Part shown: positions 50,827 to 59,930 of the stretch, piece after piece
How the letters are laid out: each line of letters starts with the position of its first letter
Numbering within the stretch: the stretch's first letter is position 1
Origin: Bog-159 sp963709155
GTDB taxonomy: Bacteria; Acidobacteriota; Terriglobia; Bryobacterales; Bryobacteraceae
Direction: 5' to 3'
Assembly (NCBI GenBank): GCA_963709155.1
Contig: CAVPVD010000010.1
Coordinates: 1 to 64,000, forward strand
Length of the DNA stretch: 64,000 nt
Program-made: the position numbers and the translations under genes
The notes under the pieces: generated by a model
Told to the model about the DNA's origin: nothing
Database searches by the model: none
The model's input: the letters and a program-made list of their open reading frames with translations, nothing else

Positions 50827-51462
50827 ATGTCCACGCGGCTACTCCCGCTCTTCCCGCTGCATCTGGTGGTCTTTCCACGCACGCACCTGCCGCTGCATAT
50901 TTTCGAGGAACGCTACAAGGAAATGATCGGCAATGCTCTCCGTGATAACTCGGAGTTCGGCATTGTACTGGCCAAGGACGACGGTATCGTCAATGCCGGT
51001 TGCACGGTCATCGTGGAGAAGGTCCTGAAGAAGTATCCGGATGGAAAAATGGACATTCTCGCCTGCGGGCGGCGCCGCTTTGAAGTAGTGATGCTCGACG
51101 AAGAGAAAGATTATCTGCGTGGCGAGGTGCAGTTCTTCGATGACGACGATCAGGACGCGCCGGCCCCGATCGAGGCCCAGCACGCGGCTTTGACGCAGTA
51201 CAAAAGCCTGTTGGAATCCGGCGTTCTGCATCCGCCCACTCCAGAGCCCAACCTGGACGATCCGCAGCTCAGCTTTCAACTGGCACAAGGACTGCCGGAC
51301 CTGGATTTTCTGAACGGGCTGTTGCGGACACGGTCGGAAGCGCAGCGCCTGCGCGTGTTGAGCGACTTCCTGTCGCAATACGTCCCACGCCAAAAACATA
51401 TCGAGCGCGTGCGGCAGGTCGCGCCGCGCAATGGATTCGGGGGCAAGCCGGCCGGCGTCTGA
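50827..51462 (+). CDS. LON N-terminal substrate-binding domain protein
   Basis: 211 residues from ATG 50827. Residues 5-195 are the LON substrate-binding domain alone: LLPLFPLHLVVFPRTHLPLHIFEERYKEM in pattern, then DILACGRRRFEV and a C-terminal helical part (LNGLLRTRSEAQRLRVLSDFL). AAA and protease domains are absent. Such stand-alone proteins are widespread; they may be protease adaptors or small-molecule sensors. Followed 4 bases later by the TonB-like gene. Confidence 0.85.
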   Translation: MSTRLLPLFPLHLVVFPRTHLPLHIFEERYKEMIGNALRDNSEFGIVLAKDDGIVNAGCTVIVEKVLKKYPDGKMDILACGRRRFEVVMLDEEKDYLRGEVQFFDDDDQDAPAPIEAQHAALTQYKSLLESGVLHPPTPEPNLDDPQLSFQLAQGLPDLDFLNGLLRTRSEAQRLRVLSDFLSQYVPRQKHIERVRQVAPRNGFGGKPAGV

Positions 51463-51466
51463 AAGC

Positions 51467-52960
51467 ATGTTTGGACGACCCAGGCCGGCGCCCTTCGCGG
51501 TTTCACTGTTCGCCCACGGACTGATCCTGGCGTGGGTGGCGTCCGGTCCGGTGTACGAAAAGCCGAAGTCCTTATATGAGATCGCCATCGCCCCGCAGTC
51601 GCACAAATTGGTGTGGTACGACTTTCGCGAGAAGCTGCCGGATGTTTCGCCCACGACGGCCCGCCGGCAGGCGCGGCCGCCGCGCGCGGACGTGAAGATC
51701 GCATCGCAGGAGATCGTGGCAGTCACGCCGAAAGCTCCCCGCGCACGGCAGTTCATCTGGCAGCCGGCGCCCAAACTGCAACTGCACGCGGATCTCAAAT
51801 CGCCAAATGTGCTGGCAATGCACGCGCCGCGGCCGCAGCCTGCGCCGCCCAAACCGAAGCTGTTTGTGCCGCCTCCGGAAGCGCCCAAGCCTTCCACAAT
51901 TGCCCCCGCGCTGGCGGCTCCTCCCGAGATTCAAACAGCTCGAAACCTGAGCGGCCCGGGCGACCTGCTGGGCGCGCAGCCGGCAAAAGCTCCTCCGCGC
52001 AAATTTGTCGCTCCGCGGGCGGGCCGCCCGGCCGGCAAACCAACTCCCGCGCTGCCGGAGGCGCCGGCCGTCGCCGCGGCGAATCCGACCCTGGCAGTCC
52101 CGGCTCCTTTGGCTGGCGCAGTGGCGAAGGCTCCGCCCCGCGACTTCGTGGCGCCGCGTCAAAACTCGAGGGCCAGTCCATTCGGATCGCCCCTGCCCGA
52201 TGCGCCGGCCATACCGGAATCGGCCACCCCTTCCGCGGTCAGCATGGCCATAGTCGGATTAAACCCGGCTACGCATGCGCCGGCGCCCGCACCGGAGGGT
52301 TCGCGCAACGCCCAATTTTCGGCCGGCCCGCAACCACGCAGCACCGGAAGTACGGATAGCCCGGCGGAGGGCGCCCTCCTGACTGTACCCGGACTGCTGG
52401 TGCGCAGCGGGGCTGCCGATGACAAGCCCACCAGGATAGCTCGGATGTCACCGACTTCCGCGGCCAATCTACGGGCCGCGGTACACGCCAGCCTGCACGC
52501 GCCTACCATCGCCGGAGCGCATCCCGCGGCCGTGCGCGTTTCGTCCGCGCCCGATGCCGCGTGGAGCGGGCGCGACACGTTTGCCATGTCCGTGCAGATG
52601 CCCAACATCACCAGCTACTCCGGAAGCTGGATGATCTGGTTCGCGGAACGGCGCGAGAATTCCCCGGCGGGCGGCGTCTTGAGTCCGCCGGTTCCCCTGC
52701 GCAAAGTGGATCCTAAGTATTATCCCGCCGCGATGGCGGAGGGCATCGAAGGAACCGTGCGCCTGGCCGCGGTGATTCGCAAGGATGGCCGCGTCGATAC
52801 GGTAAAGCTTCTGCGGCACCTGGACGATCGCCTGGACCTGAGCGCCGAAGACGCCATCCGCAAGTGGGAGTTCGAGCCGGCCCTCCACGATGGCCAGCCC
52901 GTCAACGTGGACGCAGTCGTCGAGATCCCCTTCCACCTGGCGCCCAAGGTTACGAAATGA
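51467..52960 (+). CDS. TonB C-terminal domain protein with long Pro/Ala-rich spacer
   Basis: 497 residues from ATG 51467. One N-terminal membrane helix (about 10-27), then a Pro/Ala/Lys-rich spacer of about 330 residues that includes the near-repeat KAPPRKFVAPR and KAPPRDFVAPR. The C-terminal about 90 residues (PVPLRKVDPKYYPAAMAEGIEGTV in pattern, VKLLRHLDDRLDLSAEDAIRKW) are a TonB domain. It would span the periplasm and energise outer-membrane transporters. The exbB, exbD and receptor genes are not in the window. Its stop overlaps the HAD gene start by 4 bases. Confidence 0.83.
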   Translation: MFGRPRPAPFAVSLFAHGLILAWVASGPVYEKPKSLYEIAIAPQSHKLVWYDFREKLPDVSPTTARRQARPPRADVKIASQEIVAVTPKAPRARQFIWQPAPKLQLHADLKSPNVLAMHAPRPQPAPPKPKLFVPPPEAPKPSTIAPALAAPPEIQTARNLSGPGDLLGAQPAKAPPRKFVAPRAGRPAGKPTPALPEAPAVAAANPTLAVPAPLAGAVAKAPPRDFVAPRQNSRASPFGSPLPDAPAIPESATPSAVSMAIVGLNPATHAPAPAPEGSRNAQFSAGPQPRSTGSTDSPAEGALLTVPGLLVRSGAADDKPTRIARMSPTSAANLRAAVHASLHAPTIAGAHPAAVRVSSAPDAAWSGRDTFAMSVQMPNITSYSGSWMIWFAERRENSPAGGVLSPPVPLRKVDPKYYPAAMAEGIEGTVRLAAVIRKDGRVDTVKLLRHLDDRLDLSAEDAIRKWEFEPALHDGQPVNVDAVVEIPFHLAPKVTK

Positions 52961-53643
52961 CACGCCAATACCTGATGATCGACGCCGACGATACGCTGTG
53001 GGAGAACAACATCTACTTCGAGCGCGCGTTCGACGACTTCGTGGAATATCTGAATCACTCCACTTTGAGCGCGGCGGAAATTCGCGCTGTGCTGGACGAA
53101 ATCGAGCTGGCCAATTCCAAGATTCATGGGTACGGCTCCATGAATTTCGGGCGCAACCTGCGGCAATGCTACCAGCATCTGTGCGAACGGGATGTCAGCG
53201 AGGAGGATCTGAGCACCGTCATGTCGTTTGCCGAACGGATTCTGGATTGTCCCATGGAAGTGATCGCGGGCGTGTCCGAAACGCTGGAGTATCTGGCCTC
53301 GCGGCACGATTTGACGCTGTTTACCAAGGGTCATCCAGATGAACAAAAGTTGAAGATCGATCGCTCGGGCCTGGGCACTTACTTCGGCCATACGGCCATC
53401 GTGAAGGAGAAGGACGTGTCAGCTTACCGGACGCTGGTGGAACAGCGCGGGATTCATCCGGAGAGCACGTGGATGGCGGGAAACAGCGCGAAATCCGACA
53501 TCAATCCAGCGCTCGAAGCGGGCTTGAACGCGGTCTTCATTCCGCACGCCCACACGTGGACATTGGAGCGTCAGGATATCCGGCCGGGACAGGGGCGGCT
53601 GTTGATCCTGGAACGCTTTGCAGATTTGAAGGAACACTTTTGA
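52957..53643 (+). CDS. HAD family hydrolase
   Basis: 228 residues from ATG 52957 (ATGA overlap with the TonB gene). HAD motif I is DADDTLW near the N-terminus, motif II the Thr/Lys in TLFTKG, motif III a downstream Lys in VKEKDVS, and motif IV GNSAKSDINPALEAG. The cap is helical (class C1, YjjG/phosphoglycolate phosphatase-like). It is a cytoplasmic phosphatase with an unknown small-molecule substrate. Ten bases separate it from the DinB gene. Confidence 0.87.
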   Translation: MTRQYLMIDADDTLWENNIYFERAFDDFVEYLNHSTLSAAEIRAVLDEIELANSKIHGYGSMNFGRNLRQCYQHLCERDVSEEDLSTVMSFAERILDCPMEVIAGVSETLEYLASRHDLTLFTKGHPDEQKLKIDRSGLGTYFGHTAIVKEKDVSAYRTLVEQRGIHPESTWMAGNSAKSDINPALEAGLNAVFIPHAHTWTLERQDIRPGQGRLLILERFADLKEHF

Positions 53644-53653
53644 GGATACCGAC

Positions 53654-54157
53654 ATGATGACATCGGCGGAGCTTCTGCGATCCCACATCGCATATTCAGC
53701 TTGGGCTAGCGCGCGGCTGGTGGAGGCCGCCGGCGAGCTCACACATGAGGAACTGACACGCGATTTCGGTACGGCGGACAAAAGCGTGCTGGGTACCCTG
53801 GTGCACGTCTTTGGCGCGGATCGGATCTGGCTGCCGCGGCTGAAGGGAGAGCCCGTGACTACCTACCTGGCGGAGCAGGATTATCGACTGGCCGTGCTGC
53901 AGAATGACTGGCCCGCGTTATACCAGCGATGGAAAGATTGGGCTGCCGGATTGACGGATGAGGCGGCGCAATTGGAAGTGTCGTACAACGACATGCGCGG
54001 GAACCCCTGGCGCCAACCCCTCGGCCAATTAGTGTTGCATGTGGTGAATCATGGCACGCACCATCGCGGCCAGGTGGCGGGATTCCTGCGCTCCATGGGA
54101 CACACGCCGCCCCAGCTGGACCTGGTACTCTACTATCGCGAGCGGGAATCCTCGTGA
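53654..54157 (+). CDS. DinB family protein
   Basis: 167 residues with GAGGA 8-12 bases upstream. Four-helix DinB/YfiT fold with three metal-binding His: one in LGTLVHVFGAD and two in NHGTHHRGQVAGFL. DinB-like proteins bind Ni or Zn and include thiol transferases and damage-inducible proteins of unknown role. Last gene of the LON-TonB-HAD-DinB series, followed by a family A repeat and the convergent symporter gene. Confidence 0.9.
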   Translation: MMTSAELLRSHIAYSAWASARLVEAAGELTHEELTRDFGTADKSVLGTLVHVFGADRIWLPRLKGEPVTTYLAEQDYRLAVLQNDWPALYQRWKDWAAGLTDEAAQLEVSYNDMRGNPWRQPLGQLVLHVVNHGTHHRGQVAGFLRSMGHTPPQLDLVLYYRERESS

Positions 54158-54189
54158 TGAGCGGCCGCGCGTCGAAAGCGCTTTGCCTT

Positions 54190-54275
54190 GTGGGGCGGTC
54201 AATCTTGGCCGCAGCCGGCTTTCCAGCCGGCTAGCCGCCTGAAAAGGCGGCTGCGGGCATGATTGCCCGCCCCAC
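54190..54275. repeat. Family A palindromic intergenic repeat, copy 5
   Basis: About 86 bp. The ends GTGGGGCGGTCAATC and GATTGCCCGCCCCAC are inverted repeats with one mismatch. Between them are two hairpins, AGCCGGCTTTCCAGCCGGCT and GCCGCCTGAAAAGGCGGC. This copy shows the element's structure most clearly. It lies between the convergent DinB and symporter genes. Confidence 0.8.
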
Positions 54276-54311
54276 GATGAGTTTTCGACGGTGCCACGGC
54301 TTGCGCCGCGG

Positions 54312-56114
54312 TCAATTCCAGAGCCGGTTGATGACCCGAATCAATATCCCCGCGCTCACTACAAAAACGGCCAGGAGCGCGAAGGTGTAACCCATTCGGC
54401 CGTACAAGTAGTTGCCGACTGTAAACAGCGCCGACCAGATCATCACGCACCCCGTGCTCCAGCCCAGCAGCGAAAGGGGCACATTCTCGTGCTGCGACCA
54501 TTCGGCGGCCTGCTCCGGCGAGATCCCCGCGGCTTCGCGCACGCGACGCCAGCCGGGGCCGAATGGGTGTACTTTCCGGTAGAACGCGATGAGCACCGCC
54601 GGATCGGTTTGCGGGCCGAAATACGCGGTCGCGATCCAACATACCGTGGTGAAGGCGATGGTAATCAGCAATTGCAGATAGGTGCTGACCGTCACGCCGC
54701 TGCGGGCCAGGATGAGAAACAGGATGGAAACCCCGAATGAGCTGCTCATGGCTACGATCTCGCACCACGCCGTTACCCGCCACCAGAACCAGCGCATGAG
54801 ATACAGAAGCCCGGTGCCCGCTCCGATTTGCAAGATAATGTTAAAGCTCTCCTTGGCCGTATCCAGCGCAAAGACCAGGGCCGAAGAGCACACGAACAGT
54901 AACACGGTGGCCAACCGGCCGGCCAGGACATAATGTTTCTCGCTCTCGCCCGGCTTGAGGAAGCGGCGGTAAAAGTCGTGGACCAGGTAAGATGCGCCCC
55001 AATTCAAGTGGGTCAGAATGGTCGACGAGTTGGCGGCCACCAGGCCACCCAGCATCAGGCCCATCCAACCCACGGGCAGGAACCGCAGCATCGCCGGAAA
55101 TGCGATGTCGTGGCCGATCAGCCTCTGATCCAGGTTCGGGAAGGCCTTTTGGATATCGGACAACTCAGGATAGACGATCAAGGACGCGAGGCCAACCAGA
55201 ATCCATGGCCATGGCCGGCAAACGTAATGCGCCACATTGAAAAACAACGTGGCTCCCAGCGCGTCCTTCTCCGACTTAGAAGCCAACATGCGCTGCGCGA
55301 TGTAACTGCCGCCGCCGGGTTCGGCTCCCGGATACCAGACGGCCCACCATTGCACGGCGATCGGCATGATGAAGATGGCCACGGCCAGATCCCAGTTACT
55401 GCTGAAGTCCGGGAGCATGTTCAGATAATTCAAGCCGCCCGGCCCGCGCAGATGCGAGAGCTTCTGGACCAGTCCATGCATGCCGCCAACCTGCGGCAGA
55501 GTCACGGCGAAGTAAGCCGCGGCGATCACCGCCGACATCTTGATAAAGAACTGGATCATGTCGATTACCAGCACGCCCCACAGGCCGGAATGCGCCGCGA
55601 ATACCACGTTCAACAAACCCACGGCGAGCAGCGTCTGCCAGCGGTCGAAGCCAAAGAGGACAGCGGCAATCTTCACGGCGGCCAGATCCACCGTGGCCAT
55701 GATCATGCAATTGAAGAAGAAGCCCAGATAGACGGCGCGGAAGCCACGCACGGCACCGGCGGCCTTGCCGGAATAGCGCACCTCGTAGAATTCCAGATCG
55801 GTGAGGACGCCCGAGCGCCGCCAGAGCCGCGCGTAGAAGAAGACCGTGGCCACGCCCGTGAGGGTGAACGCCCACCACTGCCAGTTCCCCGCGACACCCT
55901 GGGTGCGTACGAAATTGGCGACCAGATTTGGCGTGTCGCTCGAGAAGGTGGTGGCCACCATGGAGAGACCGGCCAGCCACCAGGGCACGGAGCGCCCGGA
56001 AGCGAAGAATTCCGACGTGCTCTTGCCCGAGCGCTTCCCGAAGAAGAGCGCCGGCACGAAGCAGACGAGTATGGAGACGGCGGCGATGATCCAGTCAATC
56101 GTGTGAAGGTGCAT
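54312..56114 (-). CDS. Sodium:solute symporter (SSS family), probably galactose-type
   Basis: 600 residues with about 13-14 hydrophobic helices. SSS features: an N-terminal GKRSGKSTSEFFASGRSVPWWLAGLSMVAT-like start (the FFASGR motif), a sodium-site region with GLMLGGLVAANSSTILTHLNWG, and long helices to the C-terminus. It drives solute uptake with Na+. The start codon immediately follows the galK stop, so galactose or a related sugar is the likely substrate, as in SglT. This assignment rests on context. It ends beside a family A repeat. Confidence 0.87.
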   Translation of the reverse strand: MHLHTIDWIIAAVSILVCFVPALFFGKRSGKSTSEFFASGRSVPWWLAGLSMVATTFSSDTPNLVANFVRTQGVAGNWQWWAFTLTGVATVFFYARLWRRSGVLTDLEFYEVRYSGKAAGAVRGFRAVYLGFFFNCMIMATVDLAAVKIAAVLFGFDRWQTLLAVGLLNVVFAAHSGLWGVLVIDMIQFFIKMSAVIAAAYFAVTLPQVGGMHGLVQKLSHLRGPGGLNYLNMLPDFSSNWDLAVAIFIMPIAVQWWAVWYPGAEPGGGSYIAQRMLASKSEKDALGATLFFNVAHYVCRPWPWILVGLASLIVYPELSDIQKAFPNLDQRLIGHDIAFPAMLRFLPVGWMGLMLGGLVAANSSTILTHLNWGASYLVHDFYRRFLKPGESEKHYVLAGRLATVLLFVCSSALVFALDTAKESFNIILQIGAGTGLLYLMRWFWWRVTAWCEIVAMSSSFGVSILFLILARSGVTVSTYLQLLITIAFTTVCWIATAYFGPQTDPAVLIAFYRKVHPFGPGWRRVREAAGISPEQAAEWSQHENVPLSLLGWSTGCVMIWSALFTVGNYLYGRMGYTFALLAVFVVSAGILIRVINRLWN

Positions 56115-57305
56115 TTAGGTCCTTGATTCGACTTGCAGCGCGCCGGGTCCCGCTTCGGCATGGATCAAATGCATCCGCTCGTCGAATTCCGGCAATCCCG
56201 CATAGTAACGCTGAATCAGTCCACGGCGCACGGCGGGCAGATTTTCCGCGCGGCAGAAGGCCACTACACAGCCGCCGAAGCCGGCGCCGGTCAGGCGTGC
56301 GCCGAGGGCTCCCGAGGCCATGCAGGCCTCCACCAGGCGGTCGAGCGCGGCGGAACTCACATGCAGGCGATCGCGCAGGCTGGCATGCGAGGCCGCCAGC
56401 AGCGATCCGAACGCGGGCGCGTCGCGCTGTTCCATGGCGCGGACCGCGGCGTGGACGCGCAAAGCTTCGCTGACCACATGCAGAAAGCCGGACCGCTCGT
56501 CGGCCGTGGCCAGGTTTTGCGCGGCCAGTTGTTCCAGTTGCGCGAGGGTGCGCCCCGCGAGCGCCTGCCGGTAGGATGGGAACCCCAGGCGCTCTAAGGC
56601 CGTGGTGCCGGCCGCGCGGCAGGCGTTATACCGTTGCCGCGCGGCTCCGGACTTCTCTGCGACGGTCAGGCTATGCGCCACCAGGAACGCCCAGCCCGGC
56701 GGGATGGGAACATGACGCACCGCCAGCGGATCGAATTCGATGAGCGCGGCGCAGCCCGCGCGGGACGCCAGTGACGCGGCGTGATCCATACCGCCGCCAC
56801 GCGTGCCCACGAATTGCTCACCGTCGGGCAGAACTTCCATGAGTTCCTCGAAGGTGGGCGCGGCGGCATTCGCGCGCAGCAGAGCGAGCGTAAAGGCCAC
56901 CAATAGCGCCGATGAGGAAGAGAGCCCCGCGGCGGGCGGCAGATCGGAGACAATGGCGGCGTCCACGCCTCGTCCTACGCCCCATTTCCGGCCTACCGCG
57001 AGCGCCGCGGCGCGCAGGTAGTTCTCCCAATCGCCGCCGGACACCGCGGCAAGGTCCGCAGTCCATGCGAAATCGCGGACACCATCCCACCCGGCACTGA
57101 TCGCCCGAATGCGGCGGTCGGTTCTCGCGCGGAAGGCGATCCGCACCGAGCGGCGCAGGGCCATCGGCAGAACCGCCAGGCCATGATAATCGATGTGCTC
57201 GCCGATCAGGTTGACGCGCCCGGGCGCCGTCACCAGCTTGCTATCGCCCGGCCCAAAGCTCTCGGCGAGCAGTGCGCGCGGATCTGGGAGTTCTGCCGTC
57301 AACAT
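56115..57305 (-). CDS. galK: Galactokinase
   Basis: 396 residues from ATG 57305 (ATG 57314 and GTG 57344 are in-frame alternatives, the last overlapping the divergent gene). GHMP kinase motifs: APGRVNLIGEHIDYHG (the galactokinase signature), ATP-binding LPPAAGLSSSSALLVA and C-terminal TGAGFGGCVVAF. It phosphorylates galactose at C1 in the Leloir pathway. It is followed directly by the SSS symporter gene, giving an uptake-plus-phosphorylation unit. galT and galE are not in the window. Only 28 bases separate it from the divergent phosphatase gene. Confidence 0.93.
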   Translation of the reverse strand: MLTAELPDPRALLAESFGPGDSKLVTAPGRVNLIGEHIDYHGLAVLPMALRRSVRIAFRARTDRRIRAISAGWDGVRDFAWTADLAAVSGGDWENYLRAAALAVGRKWGVGRGVDAAIVSDLPPAAGLSSSSALLVAFTLALLRANAAAPTFEELMEVLPDGEQFVGTRGGGMDHAASLASRAGCAALIEFDPLAVRHVPIPPGWAFLVAHSLTVAEKSGAARQRYNACRAAGTTALERLGFPSYRQALAGRTLAQLEQLAAQNLATADERSGFLHVVSEALRVHAAVRAMEQRDAPAFGSLLAASHASLRDRLHVSSAALDRLVEACMASGALGARLTGAGFGGCVVAFCRAENLPAVRRGLIQRYYAGLPEFDERMHLIHAEAGPGALQVESRT

Positions 57306-57333
57306 TGCTAACATAGCTCTCACGGCCCACGGA

Positions 57334-59877
57334 ATGAAAGTCACCCAACGCGCCTATGCTTTGCTGGCCCTGCTGTTCGCCATCTCCTTCGTCTACTGGA
57401 TGGGCGGGGCGGCCAGTCTGTACGACAGTCTGCGCTACGGCGCGGAGCACGCGCGCCTGCCGTTCGAGTTCGCCATCGGCAGGCCAGCGATCACGGCTGT
57501 CCAACCGGAGGCCAAAGAGGCCGGAGCGCACATCGGGGATCAGTTGCTCCGGTTCAATGGCGTGCCTTTCACACGCATGGGCGTGCTGCGCGATGCGGTG
57601 CGGGGCGCGCGCCCGGGCAGCGTGGTGGCCGCCGTCGTCGCGCGGCCGGACGGCACCGCCGCGCAGGTCGCGATCAAACTGGCTGCCGAGCGCCCGGCGC
57701 CCGCGCCAGTATCCGAATGGCTGCGCGACATGGGGATGCAACTCTTGTTCCCGCTGTTTTGCCTCATCTTGGGCTTCTGGGTGGCGGCGGCGAGACCGCT
57801 GGACAAGAACGCGTGGCTGCTGCTGGCGATCATGATCGCGCTGGAGTTCCTGGTTCCGCAAGGGAGCTTCGGTGAGCCATGGCAATTATTGCGCGCCGTC
57901 TGGGGTGCTTTGGCGGGATACTCGTGGCCCGTGTGGATGATGCTATTCGGGATTTACTTCCCGGAGCGCTCCGTCCTGGACCGCCGCTTTCCCTGGGCCA
58001 AGTGGCTGGTCCTGGTGGTGCTCTTCATTTGCACCGTGCCCATTCTGGTGGCGCAGTGGGCAATGGAAGTGAGCTTCGCCCCGGTGGCATGGATGCAGTC
58101 TTTTCTCCCCCGGCTGGAGCTGATTCGCCAACTCACCGGGATGGTGGCAATCTCGCTTTTCTTCGCGCATATGGGGGCCAAGAGCGGCACGGCTTCGAGC
58201 AAGGATGCGGCGCGCCGTATCCGTTTCGTATGGATCGGCGCCACCCTGGGCTTCACGCCGGGCTTTGTGGTGGCGCTGATCGGCCTGTTCAAAGGCACCG
58301 GGTTTGGAAACAGTCTGCCGGACTGGCTGCAATTTCTGGCCATCGCCTGCCTGGCCATATTCCCCTTGACGCTGGCCTATGTCATCCTGGTGCAGCGCGC
58401 CATGGACGTGCGCATGGCCGTCCGGCAGAGCGTACGCTACACGCTGGCACGCGGCGGTCTTTGGCTGGTCGGCGCCGTCATGTTCGTGGTGGCCGTGACG
58501 ATCTTCGTGAATGCCAGCCAGAACGAAGGCGGCTTTACGCCCGATAAGATAGCCTTGCTCGCCATCGGCGCCGTGCTGCTGCTTTTGCGACGACGGTATA
58601 GCGGACGCGTACAGCGGTGGGTGGACCGGCGATTCTTCCGCGAAGCATACAGCGCCGAACAGGTCTTGAGCGATTTAAGCAACCAGGCACGCAGATTCCT
58701 GGAGGCCGGCCCCCTGCTCGAAACGGTCACACATCGCATTTCCGAGACACTGCACGTGCCGCGAATCTCCGTGCTCCTGCGGCAAGCGAACGGTTATTGT
58801 CTGGAAGGGCCGGCGCCCCACGTGGCGCTGGAGCCGGAAGCGCGCAGTATTGCGTACCTGCGCGCGGCACGCGCCCCGGCAGTTGTGTATTTCGATAATC
58901 CGGACGCCTGGCTGCGAGATGCGCCGATTGGCGAACGGCAAACGTTGCAGGAACTCGACGCGCAGCTCCTGCTGCCGCTGACCGGCCGCGACGATTTGAT
59001 CGGGGTGATGGCGCTGGGCCCCAAGCGATCGGAAGAGCCTTATTCGAAGACCGATCTGCAGCTCTTGCAATCTGTCGCGGACCAGACAGGCCTCGCGATC
59101 GAGAACAGCCGCTTGCTTACTTCGCTGGCCGACGAAGCCGCGCGCCGCGAACGATTCAATCGCGAACTGGAGATCGCGCACGAAGTGCAGGAGCGGCTCT
59201 TCCCGCAAAGCTACCCGCCCATCGGCGGCCTGGATTGCGCCGGGCATTGCCGTCCGGCGCAGGGCGTGGGCGGCGACTATTACGATTTCGTGGCTCTGCC
59301 GGAAGGGCGGCTGGGCATCGCGGTGGGCGACGTATCGGGCAAAGGCATCTCGGCGGCGCTGTTAATGGCCAGCCTGCGCGCCTCCCTGCGCGGACAGACA
59401 CTGGGCGGGCCGGCCGACCTGGCGGCGCTCATGCGCAATGTGAACTCGCTGCTGTATGAGGCTTCCGCGGCCAATCGGTACGCCACCTTCTTCTATGCGC
59501 AGTACGATCCACGCGACCGCACGCTGGCGTTCGTGAATGCGGGCCACAATCCCCCGGCGATCCTGCGCGGCGGGGAAGTGCTGCGGCTGGAGGCGGACGG
59601 GCCGGTGGTCGGATTGCTGCCGTCAGTCGAGTACGGGCAATCCTCGCTGGTGCTGATGCCGGGCGATATCCTGCTGGCCTACACGGACGGGATCAGCGAA
59701 GCCATGACCATGGACGACGAAGAATGGGGCGAGGAGCGCATGATCGCGGCCGCGCAGGATTGCCGCGCCCTGCCGGCGGCGGCCATGATCGAGCGGCTGA
59801 TCGCGGAGGCGGACGCCTTCGCCGCCGGCGCACCACAGCACGACGATATGACGTTGGTGATCGTCAAGCTGCAGTAA
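57334..59877 (+). CDS. PDZ-transmembrane-GAF-SpoIIE serine phosphatase
   Basis: 847 residues from ATG 57334. TM1 (8-28), a PDZ-like domain (about 48-120, with GAHIGDQLLRFNGVPFTRMG), a block of seven or eight membrane helices (130-430), a GAF domain (about 470-620) and a PP2C/SpoIIE domain (about 645-845). Metal-site motifs GGDYYDF, GDVSGKG, YTDGI and DDMTLVIV are intact. A membrane-bound receptor that should dephosphorylate an anti-anti-sigma factor when stimulated. No partner genes are adjacent. The PDZ plus multi-TM sensor is common in Acidobacteria but its ligand is unknown. Confidence 0.88.
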   Translation: MKVTQRAYALLALLFAISFVYWMGGAASLYDSLRYGAEHARLPFEFAIGRPAITAVQPEAKEAGAHIGDQLLRFNGVPFTRMGVLRDAVRGARPGSVVAAVVARPDGTAAQVAIKLAAERPAPAPVSEWLRDMGMQLLFPLFCLILGFWVAAARPLDKNAWLLLAIMIALEFLVPQGSFGEPWQLLRAVWGALAGYSWPVWMMLFGIYFPERSVLDRRFPWAKWLVLVVLFICTVPILVAQWAMEVSFAPVAWMQSFLPRLELIRQLTGMVAISLFFAHMGAKSGTASSKDAARRIRFVWIGATLGFTPGFVVALIGLFKGTGFGNSLPDWLQFLAIACLAIFPLTLAYVILVQRAMDVRMAVRQSVRYTLARGGLWLVGAVMFVVAVTIFVNASQNEGGFTPDKIALLAIGAVLLLLRRRYSGRVQRWVDRRFFREAYSAEQVLSDLSNQARRFLEAGPLLETVTHRISETLHVPRISVLLRQANGYCLEGPAPHVALEPEARSIAYLRAARAPAVVYFDNPDAWLRDAPIGERQTLQELDAQLLLPLTGRDDLIGVMALGPKRSEEPYSKTDLQLLQSVADQTGLAIENSRLLTSLADEAARRERFNRELEIAHEVQERLFPQSYPPIGGLDCAGHCRPAQGVGGDYYDFVALPEGRLGIAVGDVSGKGISAALLMASLRASLRGQTLGGPADLAALMRNVNSLLYEASAANRYATFFYAQYDPRDRTLAFVNAGHNPPAILRGGEVLRLEADGPVVGLLPSVEYGQSSLVLMPGDILLAYTDGISEAMTMDDEEWGEERMIAAAQDCRALPAAAMIERLIAEADAFAAGAPQHDDMTLVIVKLQ

Positions 59878-59882
59878 GCCAG

Positions 59883-59930
59883 GAGCTGGACTTAAAAGTC
59901 CCGCCGGCACGCTCGAAGCATGCGCCACTT
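59883..59930. repeat. Family B palindromic intergenic repeat, copy 2
   Basis: GGACTT (59888-59893) and AAGTCC (59896-59901) form a 6-bp stem with an AA loop, then CGCCGGCACGCTCGAAGCATGC, matching the order of motifs in the copy at 13651-13715. It lies between the convergent phosphatase and transglycosylase genes and probably ends both transcripts. Confidence 0.6.
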
